From Candidatus Roseilinea sp. NK_OTU-006 (GTDB lineage: Bacteria > Chloroflexota > Anaerolineae > J036 > Brachytrichaceae), in assembly GCF_012931985.1 (NCBI RefSeq), contig NZ_JAAFGM010000011.1, forward strand, positions 30,937-94,936: DNA of 64,000 nt, written 5' to 3'. The translations under genes and the position numbers were made by a program. Shown here piece after piece: positions 43,170-51,677 of the stretch. Each line of letters starts with the position of its first letter. Position 1 is the stretch's first letter. A model generated the notes under the pieces. The model saw only the letters and a program-made list of their open reading frames with translations. It did no database searches and was not told the DNA's origin.

Positions 43170-44579
43170 ATGCGTCAAAACACGTTCACCCGGTTGTTGA
43201 TCATTCTCGCATTGCTGGCGATATCGGCGTATATCGTCCTGCCGACGCCCAAGCCCGATTTCGTGAAGAACCTGGTCTTCTGGCAGGAACCGCGCGGGCG
43301 CGACCTACAGATCAAGCAGGGGCTGGATTTGAAGGGTGGCCTACAGGTGCTGCTGGCCAGCGACCTGCCGGGCGGCGTTCAACCCACACCGGAGCAGATG
43401 GAATCAGCCCGGCGCATCATCGAGGACCGCGTGAACGGCCTGGGCGTCGCCGAGCCGATCATCCAGCAGCAAGGCGACGATCGCATCCTGGTCGAGCTGC
43501 CGGGCGTGACCGACCGCAACCTGGCCATTGACCTGATTAAGCAGACCGGCCAGCTTGAGTTCGTGGACGCGGGCTTTACCCCGCTGCTCGACGGCACGCC
43601 GATCTCGACAACGTACAGCTTGTATGGCGGATTGCTGTTCCCGGAGACGCTGCCGACCGGCAAGCCGATCAGTGAGACCTTGAACGCACAGGCCGCAACT
43701 CGGGTGTACAACACCGCCTTCACCGGCGAAATTCTGCAATCGGCTACGCCCGGCCTCGACAACCTGGGTCGCAACGTCGTTAACTTCACCATCAAGCCGC
43801 AGTTCCAGGAGGCCTTTCGGCGCTATACCAGCGAGAAGTTGAACCAGGCGATGTGCATCGTGCTCGATCAGCGCGTGATCTCTTGTCCGACCATCCGCGC
43901 CGTGCTGAGCGCCGATGGCTCCATCAGCGGCAACTTCACGCGTGAGGGCGCCAACAACCTGGCGCTGGTGCTGAGCTATGGTTCACTGCCGGTGCCGCTC
44001 ACCATCGAGACCACGCGCGATGTCGGCGCGACGTTGGGCGCGGATTCGATCCGCCGCAGCCTAGTTGCCGGCGCGATCGCGCTGATTGCGATGATCGCCT
44101 TCATGGTTGCGCGTTATCGCTTGCCCGGCCTGCTGTCGGCGGTGACGCTGGTGTTCTTCATGCTGACCTCGCTGGCGTTGTTCGTGCTGGTTCCGGTCAC
44201 GCTAACGCTGCCGGGCATCGCCGGCTTTCTGCTCTCGGTGGCGGCGGCGGTGGACGCCAACGTGCTCATCTTTGAGCGCTTCCGCGAAGAGCTGCGCGGC
44301 GGACGCACGATGCGTGCGGCCGTTGAAGCGGCCTTCCAGCGCGCATGGCCCTCGATCCGCGACTCGAATATCAGCACGTTGATCACCTGCGCCATCCTGT
44401 TCGTGTTCGGTAATACCTTCGGCGCTAGCGCCGTGCGGGGTTTTGCGATCACGCTGTCGCTGGGCATCTTCGTCAGCCTGTTCTCGGCCATGTTCGTCAC
44501 GCGCACGTTGATGCGCATCACGTTCAGTGAGCAGGCTGAGACGATCGAGGCGCGCCGCGCCGCACTGTTGGGAGTCTAA
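43170..44579 (+). CDS. secD: Protein translocase subunit SecD
   Basis: SecD with SecF uses the proton gradient to aid late steps of protein export through SecYEG. The 469-residue protein has an N-terminal helix, LDLKGGLQVLLASDLPGG, the extracytoplasmic P1 region and six C-terminal-half helices with the family motif FLLSVAAAVDANVLIFERFREELR. It is shorter than E. coli SecD (about 615) but in the range of many other bacteria. Its TAA stop overlaps the ATG of secF by one base. Confidence 0.96.
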   Translation: MRQNTFTRLLIILALLAISAYIVLPTPKPDFVKNLVFWQEPRGRDLQIKQGLDLKGGLQVLLASDLPGGVQPTPEQMESARRIIEDRVNGLGVAEPIIQQQGDDRILVELPGVTDRNLAIDLIKQTGQLEFVDAGFTPLLDGTPISTTYSLYGGLLFPETLPTGKPISETLNAQAATRVYNTAFTGEILQSATPGLDNLGRNVVNFTIKPQFQEAFRRYTSEKLNQAMCIVLDQRVISCPTIRAVLSADGSISGNFTREGANNLALVLSYGSLPVPLTIETTRDVGATLGADSIRRSLVAGAIALIAMIAFMVARYRLPGLLSAVTLVFFMLTSLALFVLVPVTLTLPGIAGFLLSVAAAVDANVLIFERFREELRGGRTMRAAVEAAFQRAWPSIRDSNISTLITCAILFVFGNTFGASAVRGFAITLSLGIFVSLFSAMFVTRTLMRITFSEQAETIEARRAALLGV

Positions 44580-45544
44580 TGTTCGATCTCTTCCGCATCG
44601 TCGAGAATCGTCGCTACTACTTCACCCTGTCGCTGCTGGTCATCTTGCTGGGCGTGCTGGCGATGATCTACAATGTGATCACGCTGCCCACCCATACGCC
44701 CTGGCGGCTGAGTGTGGATTTCTTGCCGGGCAACCGCTTCGAGCTGAAGTTCAACCAGCCTGTCAGCGAGGAGCAAATCCGTCGCGTCTTTCAATCCTTC
44801 GGCGTCACCAATCCTGCCATCACGCGCCTGGGTGACCCGGCCGAAAACACCTGGCAGGTGCGCACGGCGTTCGTCGCCGGCGACCGCGCGCAGGCAATCC
44901 GCAACGCGCTGGCGCAAGAAGCGCCAATGGATGAGAACCGCACTCAGATTCAGTCGGTCAGTCCCACGGTGGCCGCTCAGGTCACTCAGGCCGCTATCGT
45001 GGCGGTCGTTGTGGCTACCGTGGCGATTTTGCTGTTTGTGTGGTGGTCGTTCCGCAAGGCAGATCGCGCCTTCCGTTACAGCGCGTGCGCCATCGCTGCG
45101 CTCATCCACGACATCCTGATCGCCGCCGGCATTACGGCCATCTTCTCCGCGCTGTTCAATTGGGAGATTGATGCGCTGTTCCTCACCGCGATGCTCACCG
45201 TGCTCGGCTTCTCCATTCAGGACACCATTGTGGTGTACGACCGCATCCGCGAGAATCTGACGCGCCGGCGTGGCGAGTCATTCGAGACCATCGTCACGCG
45301 CAGCTTGCTGGAGACGCTGAACCGCTCGCTCACCACGTCGCTCATCAACATCCTGGTGTTGACGGCGCTGCTGTTGTTCGGCGGGGCCAGCATCAAGCAG
45401 TTCGTTGCGGTGCTGCTCATCGGTATGATCAGCGGCACGTATTCGTCCATCTTCGTCGCCGTCCCGCTGGTAGTGGCCTGGTTCGAGCGCGACTTGTGGG
45501 GGACGAAGCAGCGCACGCCGCAGGTGGCAATTGCCGGGAAGTGA
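44579..45544 (+). CDS. secF: Protein translocase subunit SecF
   Basis: The 321-residue protein has the SecF layout: N-terminal helix, SVDFLPGNRFELKF, a small outside domain and the conserved VLGFSIQDTIVVYDRIRENL in the fourth helix. Here the usual D-G-x-x-x-D signature of the second half is replaced by the Q-D-T form common in SecF. It is translationally coupled to secD and followed by a terminator. Confidence 0.95.
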   Translation: MFDLFRIVENRRYYFTLSLLVILLGVLAMIYNVITLPTHTPWRLSVDFLPGNRFELKFNQPVSEEQIRRVFQSFGVTNPAITRLGDPAENTWQVRTAFVAGDRAQAIRNALAQEAPMDENRTQIQSVSPTVAAQVTQAAIVAVVVATVAILLFVWWSFRKADRAFRYSACAIAALIHDILIAAGITAIFSALFNWEIDALFLTAMLTVLGFSIQDTIVVYDRIRENLTRRRGESFETIVTRSLLETLNRSLTTSLINILVLTALLLFGGASIKQFVAVLLIGMISGTYSSIFVAVPLVVAWFERDLWGTKQRTPQVAIAGK

Positions 45545-45570
45545 CGGCCGAGCAATCCCCAAGCTGCGGT

Positions 45571-45607
45571 CGCCCGGCGCCCATCTCGCGCCAGGCGTCT
45601 TTGTTTC
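45571..45607 (+). terminator. Terminator after secF
   Basis: CGCCCGGCGC (45571-45580) and GCGCCAGGCG (45588-45597) pair over 10 positions with one mismatch and a 7 nt loop, followed by TCTTTGTTTC. It separates secDF from the bicarbonate-transporter genes. Confidence 0.7.
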
Positions 45608-45640
45608 AACTGCAATCTTTGAAGCACCGGAACAGACAAG

Positions 45641-46627
45641 TTGGACACGCTGGAGATCATCAGAACAAGCTTTCTTTCGCCGCTGATGTTGGCGTTCATC
45701 GTCGGCGTTATTGCCACGCTGGTCAGGAGTGAACTGGAATTTCCGCAGCCCGTCCTGAACGCCATTTCGATTTACCTGGTCTTTTCAATCGCGTTGAAAG
45801 GTGGGACGGAGCTGGCCGAGGCCGGTCTGGGGCGGATCGTCGCACCAGCGCTGGTGACGGCGCTGCTGGCCGTAGTTACGCCGTCGCTGGCCTACTTCCT
45901 GGCGCGCCGGTTCATCCGGCTGGACATTGCGAACGCTGCCGGCATCGCCGCGCTCTACGGGTCGGTTTCCTCGGTCACCTTCTTTGCGGCGCTGTCGCTG
46001 GCGGAGAAGCTGGGCAGCCCGGCCGAGCCGTTCATGCCGGTGCTGGTCAGCCTGATGGAGTGGGCGATCCTGATCGCGCTGTTCATCGCCCGTTGGCGCT
46101 TGCGCCGCGCCGAGCTGAACGGCAATTTGCCGATGAGTGAAATTCTGATTGACACGCTGCGTGGGCGCAGCGTGATCCTGTTACTCGGCGGCCTGTTCAT
46201 CGGCGCGTTGATCGGCGAGACGGGCTTCCAATCGGTCAAGCCGTTCTTCGAAGATCCCTTCCGCGGCGTGCTGACGCTGTTCTTGCTGGAGATGGGCATG
46301 GTCGCCGGCCGTCAATTGCGTGAGTTCTTCCGACTTGGCCCGCGCCTGCTGGCCTTCGGTGTGGCTTTCCCCGTGTTCAACGGGTTGCTGGGGACGATGC
46401 TGGGTGTGCTGGCCGGCCTCTCGCCCGGCGGCAGCTTTGTGCTGGGCGCGATCACGGCCAGCGCGTCGTATATTGATGCGCCGGCGGCGGTGCGCGCGGC
46501 GCTGCCACAGGCCAACCCCAGCATCTACCTCACGTCGTCGCTGGGCATCACCTTCCCATTCAACCTCGTGATCGGGCTGCCGTTGTATTACCAGTTCGCC
46601 CTGTGGCTGCATACGCTGGTGCGCTGA
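45641..46627 (+). CDS. SbtA-like sodium-dependent bicarbonate transporter, copy 1
   Basis: The 328-residue protein has about ten hydrophobic helices in two inverted halves and the SbtA family patterns: LNAISIYLVFSIALKGG, AALYGSVSSVTFFAAL, and in the second half GAITASASYIDAPAAVRAALPQANPSIYLTSSLGITFPFN in outline. SbtA takes up HCO3- with sodium. The frame begins at a TTG (45641); an ATG at 45686 is an alternative start. A second paralogue follows after 3 bp and a PII-like gene comes next. Confidence 0.9.
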   Translation: MDTLEIIRTSFLSPLMLAFIVGVIATLVRSELEFPQPVLNAISIYLVFSIALKGGTELAEAGLGRIVAPALVTALLAVVTPSLAYFLARRFIRLDIANAAGIAALYGSVSSVTFFAALSLAEKLGSPAEPFMPVLVSLMEWAILIALFIARWRLRRAELNGNLPMSEILIDTLRGRSVILLLGGLFIGALIGETGFQSVKPFFEDPFRGVLTLFLLEMGMVAGRQLREFFRLGPRLLAFGVAFPVFNGLLGTMLGVLAGLSPGGSFVLGAITASASYIDAPAAVRAALPQANPSIYLTSSLGITFPFNLVIGLPLYYQFALWLHTLVR

Positions 46628-46630
46628 ACG

Positions 46631-47596
46631 ATGAGCGCTGAGCTGGTGGTTTCTAATCTGCTCAACCCGCCGGTGCTGTTCTTCCTGCTGGGCATCTTGG
46701 CCGTCCTGGTCAAGTCGGACCTGGAGCTGCCGGCGCCGATCCCCAAGGTGCTGTCGCTCTACCTGCTGCTGGCGCTCGGCTTCAAAGGCGGGGTGACGCT
46801 GCGCGAGAGCGACGGAGGGCTTGTTCTGCCGGCACTGGGCGCGGCCCTGCTGATGGCGCTGGCCGTGCCGCTGTACGCCTTCCCGATACTTCGGCGTCGC
46901 CTGAGTCGGCCCGATGCGGCGGCGGTCGCGGCGACCTACGGCTCGGTCAGCGCGGTCACTTTCGTCACGGCGACGGCGTTTCTGCAGCGGCTAGGTGAAC
47001 CGCAGGGTGGCTACATGACCGCCGCGCTTGCGCTGATGGAGTCGCCGGCCATTGTCGTCGGCATGTTGCTGGCGCGGTTGGGCCAACGCAACGATGATAT
47101 CCAGGGCCAACTAACGGTGTTGCTGCACGAGGCGCTGTTCAACAGCTCGGTGGTGTTGCTGGTGGGCAGCTTAGCGATCGGCTACATCGCCGGCAAAGCG
47201 AATGGCGACGTGCTCACGCCTTTCACCGAGTCGCTGTTCCCCGGATTGCTCAGCTTGTTTTTGTTGGACATGGGGCTGGTGGTGGGGCGACGGCTGGGCG
47301 ATCTGAAGCGCATGGGCGCCTTCCCGATCGCGTTCGCGTTCGGCCTGCCGCCGGTCAATGCAGCGCTGGGCATGGGCATCGCGCGGTTGATCGGCCTGCC
47401 GGTGGGCGACGCGTTGCTTTTCGTCGTGTTGTGCGCCAGCGCGTCCTACATCGCCGTGCCGGCAGCCATGAGCCAAGCGCTACCACAGGCCAATCCGGCG
47501 CTCTACGTGACGATGGCCCTGGCGCTCACCTTCCCGTTCAACGTCGTGCTCGGCATCCCGCTCTACATGAGCGCAATTTCCGCGTTGTGGCCGTGA
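46631..47596 (+). CDS. SbtA-like sodium-dependent bicarbonate transporter, copy 2
   Basis: The 321-residue protein shares the SbtA patterns of its neighbour: LYLLLALGFKGGVTLRES, AATYGSVSAVTFVTATAFLQ and CASASYIAVPAAMSQALPQANPALYVTMAL in outline. It has about ten hydrophobic helices. The two copies are clearly related but diverged, so they could form a hetero-oligomer or serve different affinities. The gene starts 3 bp after the first copy and ends 38 bp before the PII-like gene. Confidence 0.92.
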   Translation: MSAELVVSNLLNPPVLFFLLGILAVLVKSDLELPAPIPKVLSLYLLLALGFKGGVTLRESDGGLVLPALGAALLMALAVPLYAFPILRRRLSRPDAAAVAATYGSVSAVTFVTATAFLQRLGEPQGGYMTAALALMESPAIVVGMLLARLGQRNDDIQGQLTVLLHEALFNSSVVLLVGSLAIGYIAGKANGDVLTPFTESLFPGLLSLFLLDMGLVVGRRLGDLKRMGAFPIAFAFGLPPVNAALGMGIARLIGLPVGDALLFVVLCASASYIAVPAAMSQALPQANPALYVTMALALTFPFNVVLGIPLYMSAISALWP

Positions 47597-47622
47597 GCAG
47601 ATGATCTTTCCGCGTCCTGGCC

Positions 47623-47628
47623 GATAAT
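47623..47628 (+). promoter_or_regulatory. -10 box adjoining the PII-like gene start
   Basis: GATAAT ends 6 nt before the ATG at 47635, compatible with a leaderless transcript of the PII-like gene separate from the sbtA transcript. No -35 box is evident. Confidence 0.4.
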
Positions 47629-47634
47629 CCCATC

Positions 47635-47928
47635 ATGCAAGCCATCAAGCGAATCGAGATCGTCACCGACGCGCTGGAGATCGAGCGTGTGGCGCAAGTG
47701 CTTGAGCAGCACGGCGTCTCCGGCTACACCATCGTGCCCGATGTCATCGGCAAAGGCGAGCGCGGCATTCGCCGCGGCGATGAGCTGAGCGGCGTGTTCA
47801 AGAACAGCTATCTGCTCAGCACGTGCGACGAGTCGCAGTTGCCGGCCATCATCGAGGCCATCCGCCCGATCCTCAAGCAGCGCGGCGGGGTGTGCCTGGT
47901 GTCTGATGCGTGGTGGGTGAAACATTGA
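47635..47928 (+). CDS. PII-like signalling protein (SbtB type)
   Basis: The 97-residue protein has a PII-like ferredoxin fold: MQAIKRIEIVTDALEIERVAQVLEQHGVSGYTI in outline, a T-loop-like segment (GKGERGIRRGDELSGVFKNSY) and a C-terminal strand GGVCLVSDAWWVKH. It has no uridylylation tyrosine in the usual setting. In cyanobacteria SbtB binds SbtA and cAMP/AMP to control bicarbonate uptake; location after two SbtA genes strongly suggests the same role. Confidence 0.9.
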   Translation: MQAIKRIEIVTDALEIERVAQVLEQHGVSGYTIVPDVIGKGERGIRRGDELSGVFKNSYLLSTCDESQLPAIIEAIRPILKQRGGVCLVSDAWWVKH

Positions 47929-47934
47929 GCGCGC

Positions 47935-48600
47935 TCATTCTCGCCGCGAATCCATCGCGCCGCCGTCGAGCGCGCCGGTCACCCGAACCGACGTGCCTTC
48001 GTGGATGTAGCGCAACACACCGCCCCGGTCGCCGATCACTCGTACGTCCAGCGTGAAATAATCTCTGTCAGGATCGTATAGGCCGGTTCCGCTCAGGCTG
48101 AAGCCGGCTGAGAAGGCGCACGCGGATAGCGTGAATCGCGTCGGAGTAGCCGGATGGCGGGAGTGGCGTCCGGGTAACCGAGTCGAGTCCTAGCGCAGCG
48201 CAGAACAGCCGCGCCAGCGGCGTGTAGTCGCCACGAGACGCTGCAGGCGATGACATGTTGGAGCAGCCTGTGTTCGCCTTCTGGCTTCGCGTTGCAATCC
48301 TTCAACGTTGCCAGCAGCACGCCGTTGAACGCGCGCGGTATCGCGGGCGAATTGGATGCCGTCCAGCGTGAGGTCCACTGCGCCGTCGAGGATCAATCCG
48401 GCGATGTGTTCGCTGTGGATGGCGGCATACCACAGGGGCGAACTGCGCGCCGTAGCTTTCGCCATAGAGCCAGATGCGCGCTTCGCCCATCGCTTGCCGG
48501 GAGACCGCCAGGTCCTCGACGGCTTGTCGTGTGGTGTAGAACCGCAGGCGCTATGGTGATGGCAGCGAGCGCAGACCGCCATCCACGAAGATGTGAGCAG
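47935..48600 (-). pseudogene. Decayed alpha/beta hydrolase (TAP-like) gene
   Basis: Read on the minus strand, parts of one hydrolase lie in different frames: MGEARIWLYGESYGAQFA with the nucleophile GESYG, then YAAIHSEHIAGLILDGAVDL, then LLATLKDCNAKPEGEH, then YTPLARLFCAALGLDSV and a last piece around DPDRDYFTLDVRVIGDRGG ending at TGA. At least three frameshifts separate them, so the gene is broken. The pieces are in the right order for a TAP-like secreted hydrolase. No gene is intact in this interval. Confidence 0.75.
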
Positions 48601-48668
48601 CACAAACGCGAGCGTGGGGCGGCCCGTTCATGTCGCCGCGGATATTACCCGTGCAGCGCGCTTTGTGG

Positions 48669-48674
48669 TATTTT
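48669..48674 (+). promoter_or_regulatory. -10 box near the S8 peptidase start
   Basis: TATTTT ends 9 nt before the ATG at 48684, supporting that start and a very short leader. No good -35 box is seen. Confidence 0.35.
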
Positions 48675-48683
48675 CGCCTGCCG

Positions 48684-49901
48684 ATGCAGTTGCCGTTCAT
48701 CAACGATCTGGAAGATGTCGAGCTTGTCCTGCCCACCCCGCTGCGCATGCGCGCCGACGCGCATTACACCGGCAAAGGCATCACCATCGCCTTCCTCGAT
48801 TCGGGCTTCTATCCCCATCCCGATTTGACGCAGCCGACCAATCGCATCGCCTATTTCGCCGATGCGCGCGGCGAAAGCGTCCGTGAGAACGTCGGCTTTA
48901 GCATTCCGCATCGATCAAGCTGGCACGGCACAATGACTTCTTGTGTGTGTGCGGGCAACGGCTTCATGAGCATGTATCGCTACTCGGGCCTTGCGCCAAG
49001 CGCGCGCGTGGTCCTGGTCAAGACCGGCAATCTCAAGAACCATCACATTGGCGAACAAGACATCAGCCGCGCGCTGCGCTGGTTGTTGGACAATGCGCAG
49101 CGTTTTGAGGTGCGGGTGATCAATATCTCGCTGGGTGGTGATCGTTCATCCGACGGCCAGCTCACTGCGCTGGATGCGCTGGTGGAGGAAGCCGTGGCGC
49201 GCGGCATGGTGGTGGTGTGCGCTGCCGGCAATAGCGGCGCGCAGCGCGTGGTGTCGCCGGCCAGTGCGCCATCGGCAATCACCGTAGGCGGGTTGAACGA
49301 TCACAATTCGCTTGACCGGTCGCGTTGGACGTTGTATCACTCCAGCTATGGCCGGGGCGGGCGCGGCGCCGCTAAGCCGGAAGTGATCGCACCGGCGCAG
49401 TGGATTGCTGCGCCGATGTTGCCCCGGACAAAGGTGCACAACGAGGCGCAGTTCCTGTGGAGGATTGAGCGCGCCACGGACGCCGAGCTTGCGCGCATCC
49501 TGCGCACGAAGGAGGCGCGCCAGAACATCAGCGCCGAGACGATGAGCAAGCCCCTGCATGAGATTCGGCGCATCGTGCGTCAGCGGATGAACGATCAGAA
49601 ATTCATCCACCCGCACTACCAGCACGTGGACGGCACATCGTTTGCTGCGGCGATCGTCTCGTCTGTTGTTGCACAGATGCTGGAAGCGAACCCGTCGCTC
49701 ACGCCGGCGCAGGTGAAGCGCATTCTGATCGAGACGGCTGAGCCGTTGGACGACGCGCCGCCGGAGCGTCAGGGGGCCGGCGTTGTGCATGCCGGGGCCG
49801 CCGTCGCCGCCGCGCTCAAGCTCAAGCGACGGCGGCCAAGGCTGCAACGGTATAAAGCAAAGGGGGAGATGCGCTCTGCGTCTTCGTCGCTTGGCTTCTG
49901 A
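48684..49901 (+). CDS. S8 (subtilisin) family serine peptidase, apparently cytoplasmic
   Basis: The 405-residue protein has the full catalytic triad: Asp39 in IAFLDSGFY, His81 in SSWHGTMTS, Ser319 in HVDGTSFAAA, plus oxyanion Asn183 in CAAGNSGA. It has no signal peptide or inhibitor-like propeptide; residues 1-25 (MQLPFINDLEDVELVLPTP) come directly before the catalytic domain. An insertion of about 60 residues with many Glu and Arg precedes the Ser motif. It is the first gene of the six-gene cluster, 13 bp before the esterase. It may process a peptide inside the cell or act as a maturation protease. Confidence 0.9.
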   Translation: MQLPFINDLEDVELVLPTPLRMRADAHYTGKGITIAFLDSGFYPHPDLTQPTNRIAYFADARGESVRENVGFSIPHRSSWHGTMTSCVCAGNGFMSMYRYSGLAPSARVVLVKTGNLKNHHIGEQDISRALRWLLDNAQRFEVRVINISLGGDRSSDGQLTALDALVEEAVARGMVVVCAAGNSGAQRVVSPASAPSAITVGGLNDHNSLDRSRWTLYHSSYGRGGRGAAKPEVIAPAQWIAAPMLPRTKVHNEAQFLWRIERATDAELARILRTKEARQNISAETMSKPLHEIRRIVRQRMNDQKFIHPHYQHVDGTSFAAAIVSSVVAQMLEANPSLTPAQVKRILIETAEPLDDAPPERQGAGVVHAGAAVAAALKLKRRRPRLQRYKAKGEMRSASSSLGF

Positions 49902-49914
49902 GTGAGATGCAGGC

Positions 49915-50640
49915 ATGAACCGGGAATATCACAAGTGGTGGAGCCCGTCGCTCGGTCGAGAGATGGAAATGCTGATCTTCGGCCATCACGGCGCGCGCGC
50001 ACTGGTCTTTCCCACCTCGCGCGGCCGGTTCTTCGAGTGGGAGGATCGTGGCATGTTCGGCCCGGACGGGCTGGGCCATCACATCGCCCAGGGCTGGCTG
50101 CAGGTGTACTGCGTGGATAGCGTGGACGGCGAAAGCTGGTACAACTACACAGCGCATCCTGGTCATCGCGGCTGGCGGCACACCCAATACATGAATTATG
50201 TGGTCAACGAAGTGTTGCCGTTGAGCCGCGCCAAGAACGACAACCCGTTTTTGATCGTGCTCGGCGCCAGCTTCGGCGCGTACCATGCGGCTTGCTTCGC
50301 GTTCAAGTTCCCGCATCTGGTGGGCCGGATGATCGGCATGAGCGGGATGTATGACATCAAGCGCTTCACCGGCGGCTACAGCGACGACAACGTGTATTTC
50401 AACAACCCGATGGACTTCATCCAGCATGAACATGACTGGGGCCGGTTGGAGGCGCTGCGCCGGATGGATATCATCTTGGCGACCGGCAAGGACGATTCGT
50501 TGCGCCACGAGTCCGAGCGCATGAGCGCCGTGCTGTGGAGCAAGGGCATCGGCAACGCGCTGCGGCTGTGGGAGGGCTGGTCGCACGACTGGCCTTATTG
50601 GAAGCGCATGTTGCATCTGTATATCGGAGGACATGATTAA
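49915..50640 (+). CDS. Putative esterase (alpha/beta hydrolase)
   Basis: The 241-residue protein has the esterase-D-like fold: MLIFGHHGARALVFPTSRG, nucleophile Ser119 in LGASFGAYHA, and a probable acid and base further on, the His in GWSHDWPYW. It has no signal peptide. It lies 13 bp after the peptidase gene and 104 bp before the first ATP-grasp gene. A hydrolase next to amide-forming ligases could remove an ester protecting group or release a product from a carrier; this is inference. Confidence 0.88.
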   Translation: MNREYHKWWSPSLGREMEMLIFGHHGARALVFPTSRGRFFEWEDRGMFGPDGLGHHIAQGWLQVYCVDSVDGESWYNYTAHPGHRGWRHTQYMNYVVNEVLPLSRAKNDNPFLIVLGASFGAYHAACFAFKFPHLVGRMIGMSGMYDIKRFTGGYSDDNVYFNNPMDFIQHEHDWGRLEALRRMDIILATGKDDSLRHESERMSAVLWSKGIGNALRLWEGWSHDWPYWKRMLHLYIGGHD

Positions 50641-50744
50641 GGCAGGGCGATGGGTCATGCAACGCTCCTGGCTCTCAGGTCTGGCCTCGGACTGCTAGCC
50701 GCCTGCACCTGGCCCATCTGAATGGCTGCAACTTGGGAGGAAGC

Positions 50745-51647
50745 ATGAAAAAGATCGGAGTGATCGTAGGCCGCGAATGGTCGTGGCCGCCGGCGTTCAT
50801 TGAAGAAGTGAACGAGCGCAACGAGGGCGTGGTTGCCGAATACGCTAAGCTAGGCGGCACGCGCATGAACGAGCCGTGCCCCTACGCAGTCATTGTGGAT
50901 CGCATCTCGCATGAGGTGCCGTATTACCGCTCCTACCTCAAGAATGCCGTGTTGCAGGGCACGTATGTCGTCAATAACCCTTTCATGTGGACGGCCGACG
51001 ACAAGTTCTTCGAGGCGTCGCTGGCCACGAAGTTGGGCATCCACAGCCCGAAGACCGTGGTGCTGCCGAACAAAGACTACGTACCGGGCATCGTGCACAA
51101 CGAGAGCTTGCGCAACTTGATGTATCCCATCCCTTGGGCTGAGCACGTGGACTACCTGGGCGGCTTTCCGTTGGTGTTGAAGGATGCGCACGGCGGCGGT
51201 TGGAAGGGGGTGTTCGTTGTGCACTCGATGGATGAGCTGTTCGCACGCTACAACGAGAGCGGCCTGCTCACCATGGTGCTGCAAGAGTTCATCCGTTGGG
51301 AGAACTACTTGCGCTGCATGTGCATCGGGCAAGAGCACGTCTATGTCGCCAAGTACGACCCGGTGAACCGCCGTTATCTCAGGCACGACCTGACGCCGGA
51401 GATGCACGAACGCGTCGTGCGCGAATCGCTGATGTTGGTGCGCGCGTTGGGCTACGACATGAACACGATCGAGTGGGCCATTCGCGACGGCGTGCCCTAT
51501 GCGATTGACTTCATGAATCCTGCGCCGGACATGGACATCAACTCCTGTGGCTACGAGTATCACCGCTGGTGTGTGGAGAAGATGGCCGACATGTGCATCG
51601 CGCTGGCGAAGTCACCCTGCCCGCAGCCGACGCCGTATCGGGCGTGA
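50745..51647 (+). CDS. ATP-grasp ligase (RimK/glutathione-synthetase-like)
   Basis: The 300-residue protein has an N-terminal pre-ATP-grasp domain (MKKIGVIVGREWSWPPAFIEEVN), a substrate/ATP lid region (GGFPLVLKDAHGGGWKGVFVV) and the metal-binding end of the fold in YAIDFMNPAPDMDIN. ATP-grasp enzymes make amide or similar bonds through an acyl-phosphate. GGGAGGAAG lies just before the ATG. The next gene, a different ATP-grasp type, follows after 30 bp. Confidence 0.9.
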   Translation: MKKIGVIVGREWSWPPAFIEEVNERNEGVVAEYAKLGGTRMNEPCPYAVIVDRISHEVPYYRSYLKNAVLQGTYVVNNPFMWTADDKFFEASLATKLGIHSPKTVVLPNKDYVPGIVHNESLRNLMYPIPWAEHVDYLGGFPLVLKDAHGGGWKGVFVVHSMDELFARYNESGLLTMVLQEFIRWENYLRCMCIGQEHVYVAKYDPVNRRYLRHDLTPEMHERVVRESLMLVRALGYDMNTIEWAIRDGVPYAIDFMNPAPDMDINSCGYEYHRWCVEKMADMCIALAKSPCPQPTPYRA

Positions 51648-51677
51648 ACCTGCCCGAGCGGCGCGGTTGGAGAGAAT

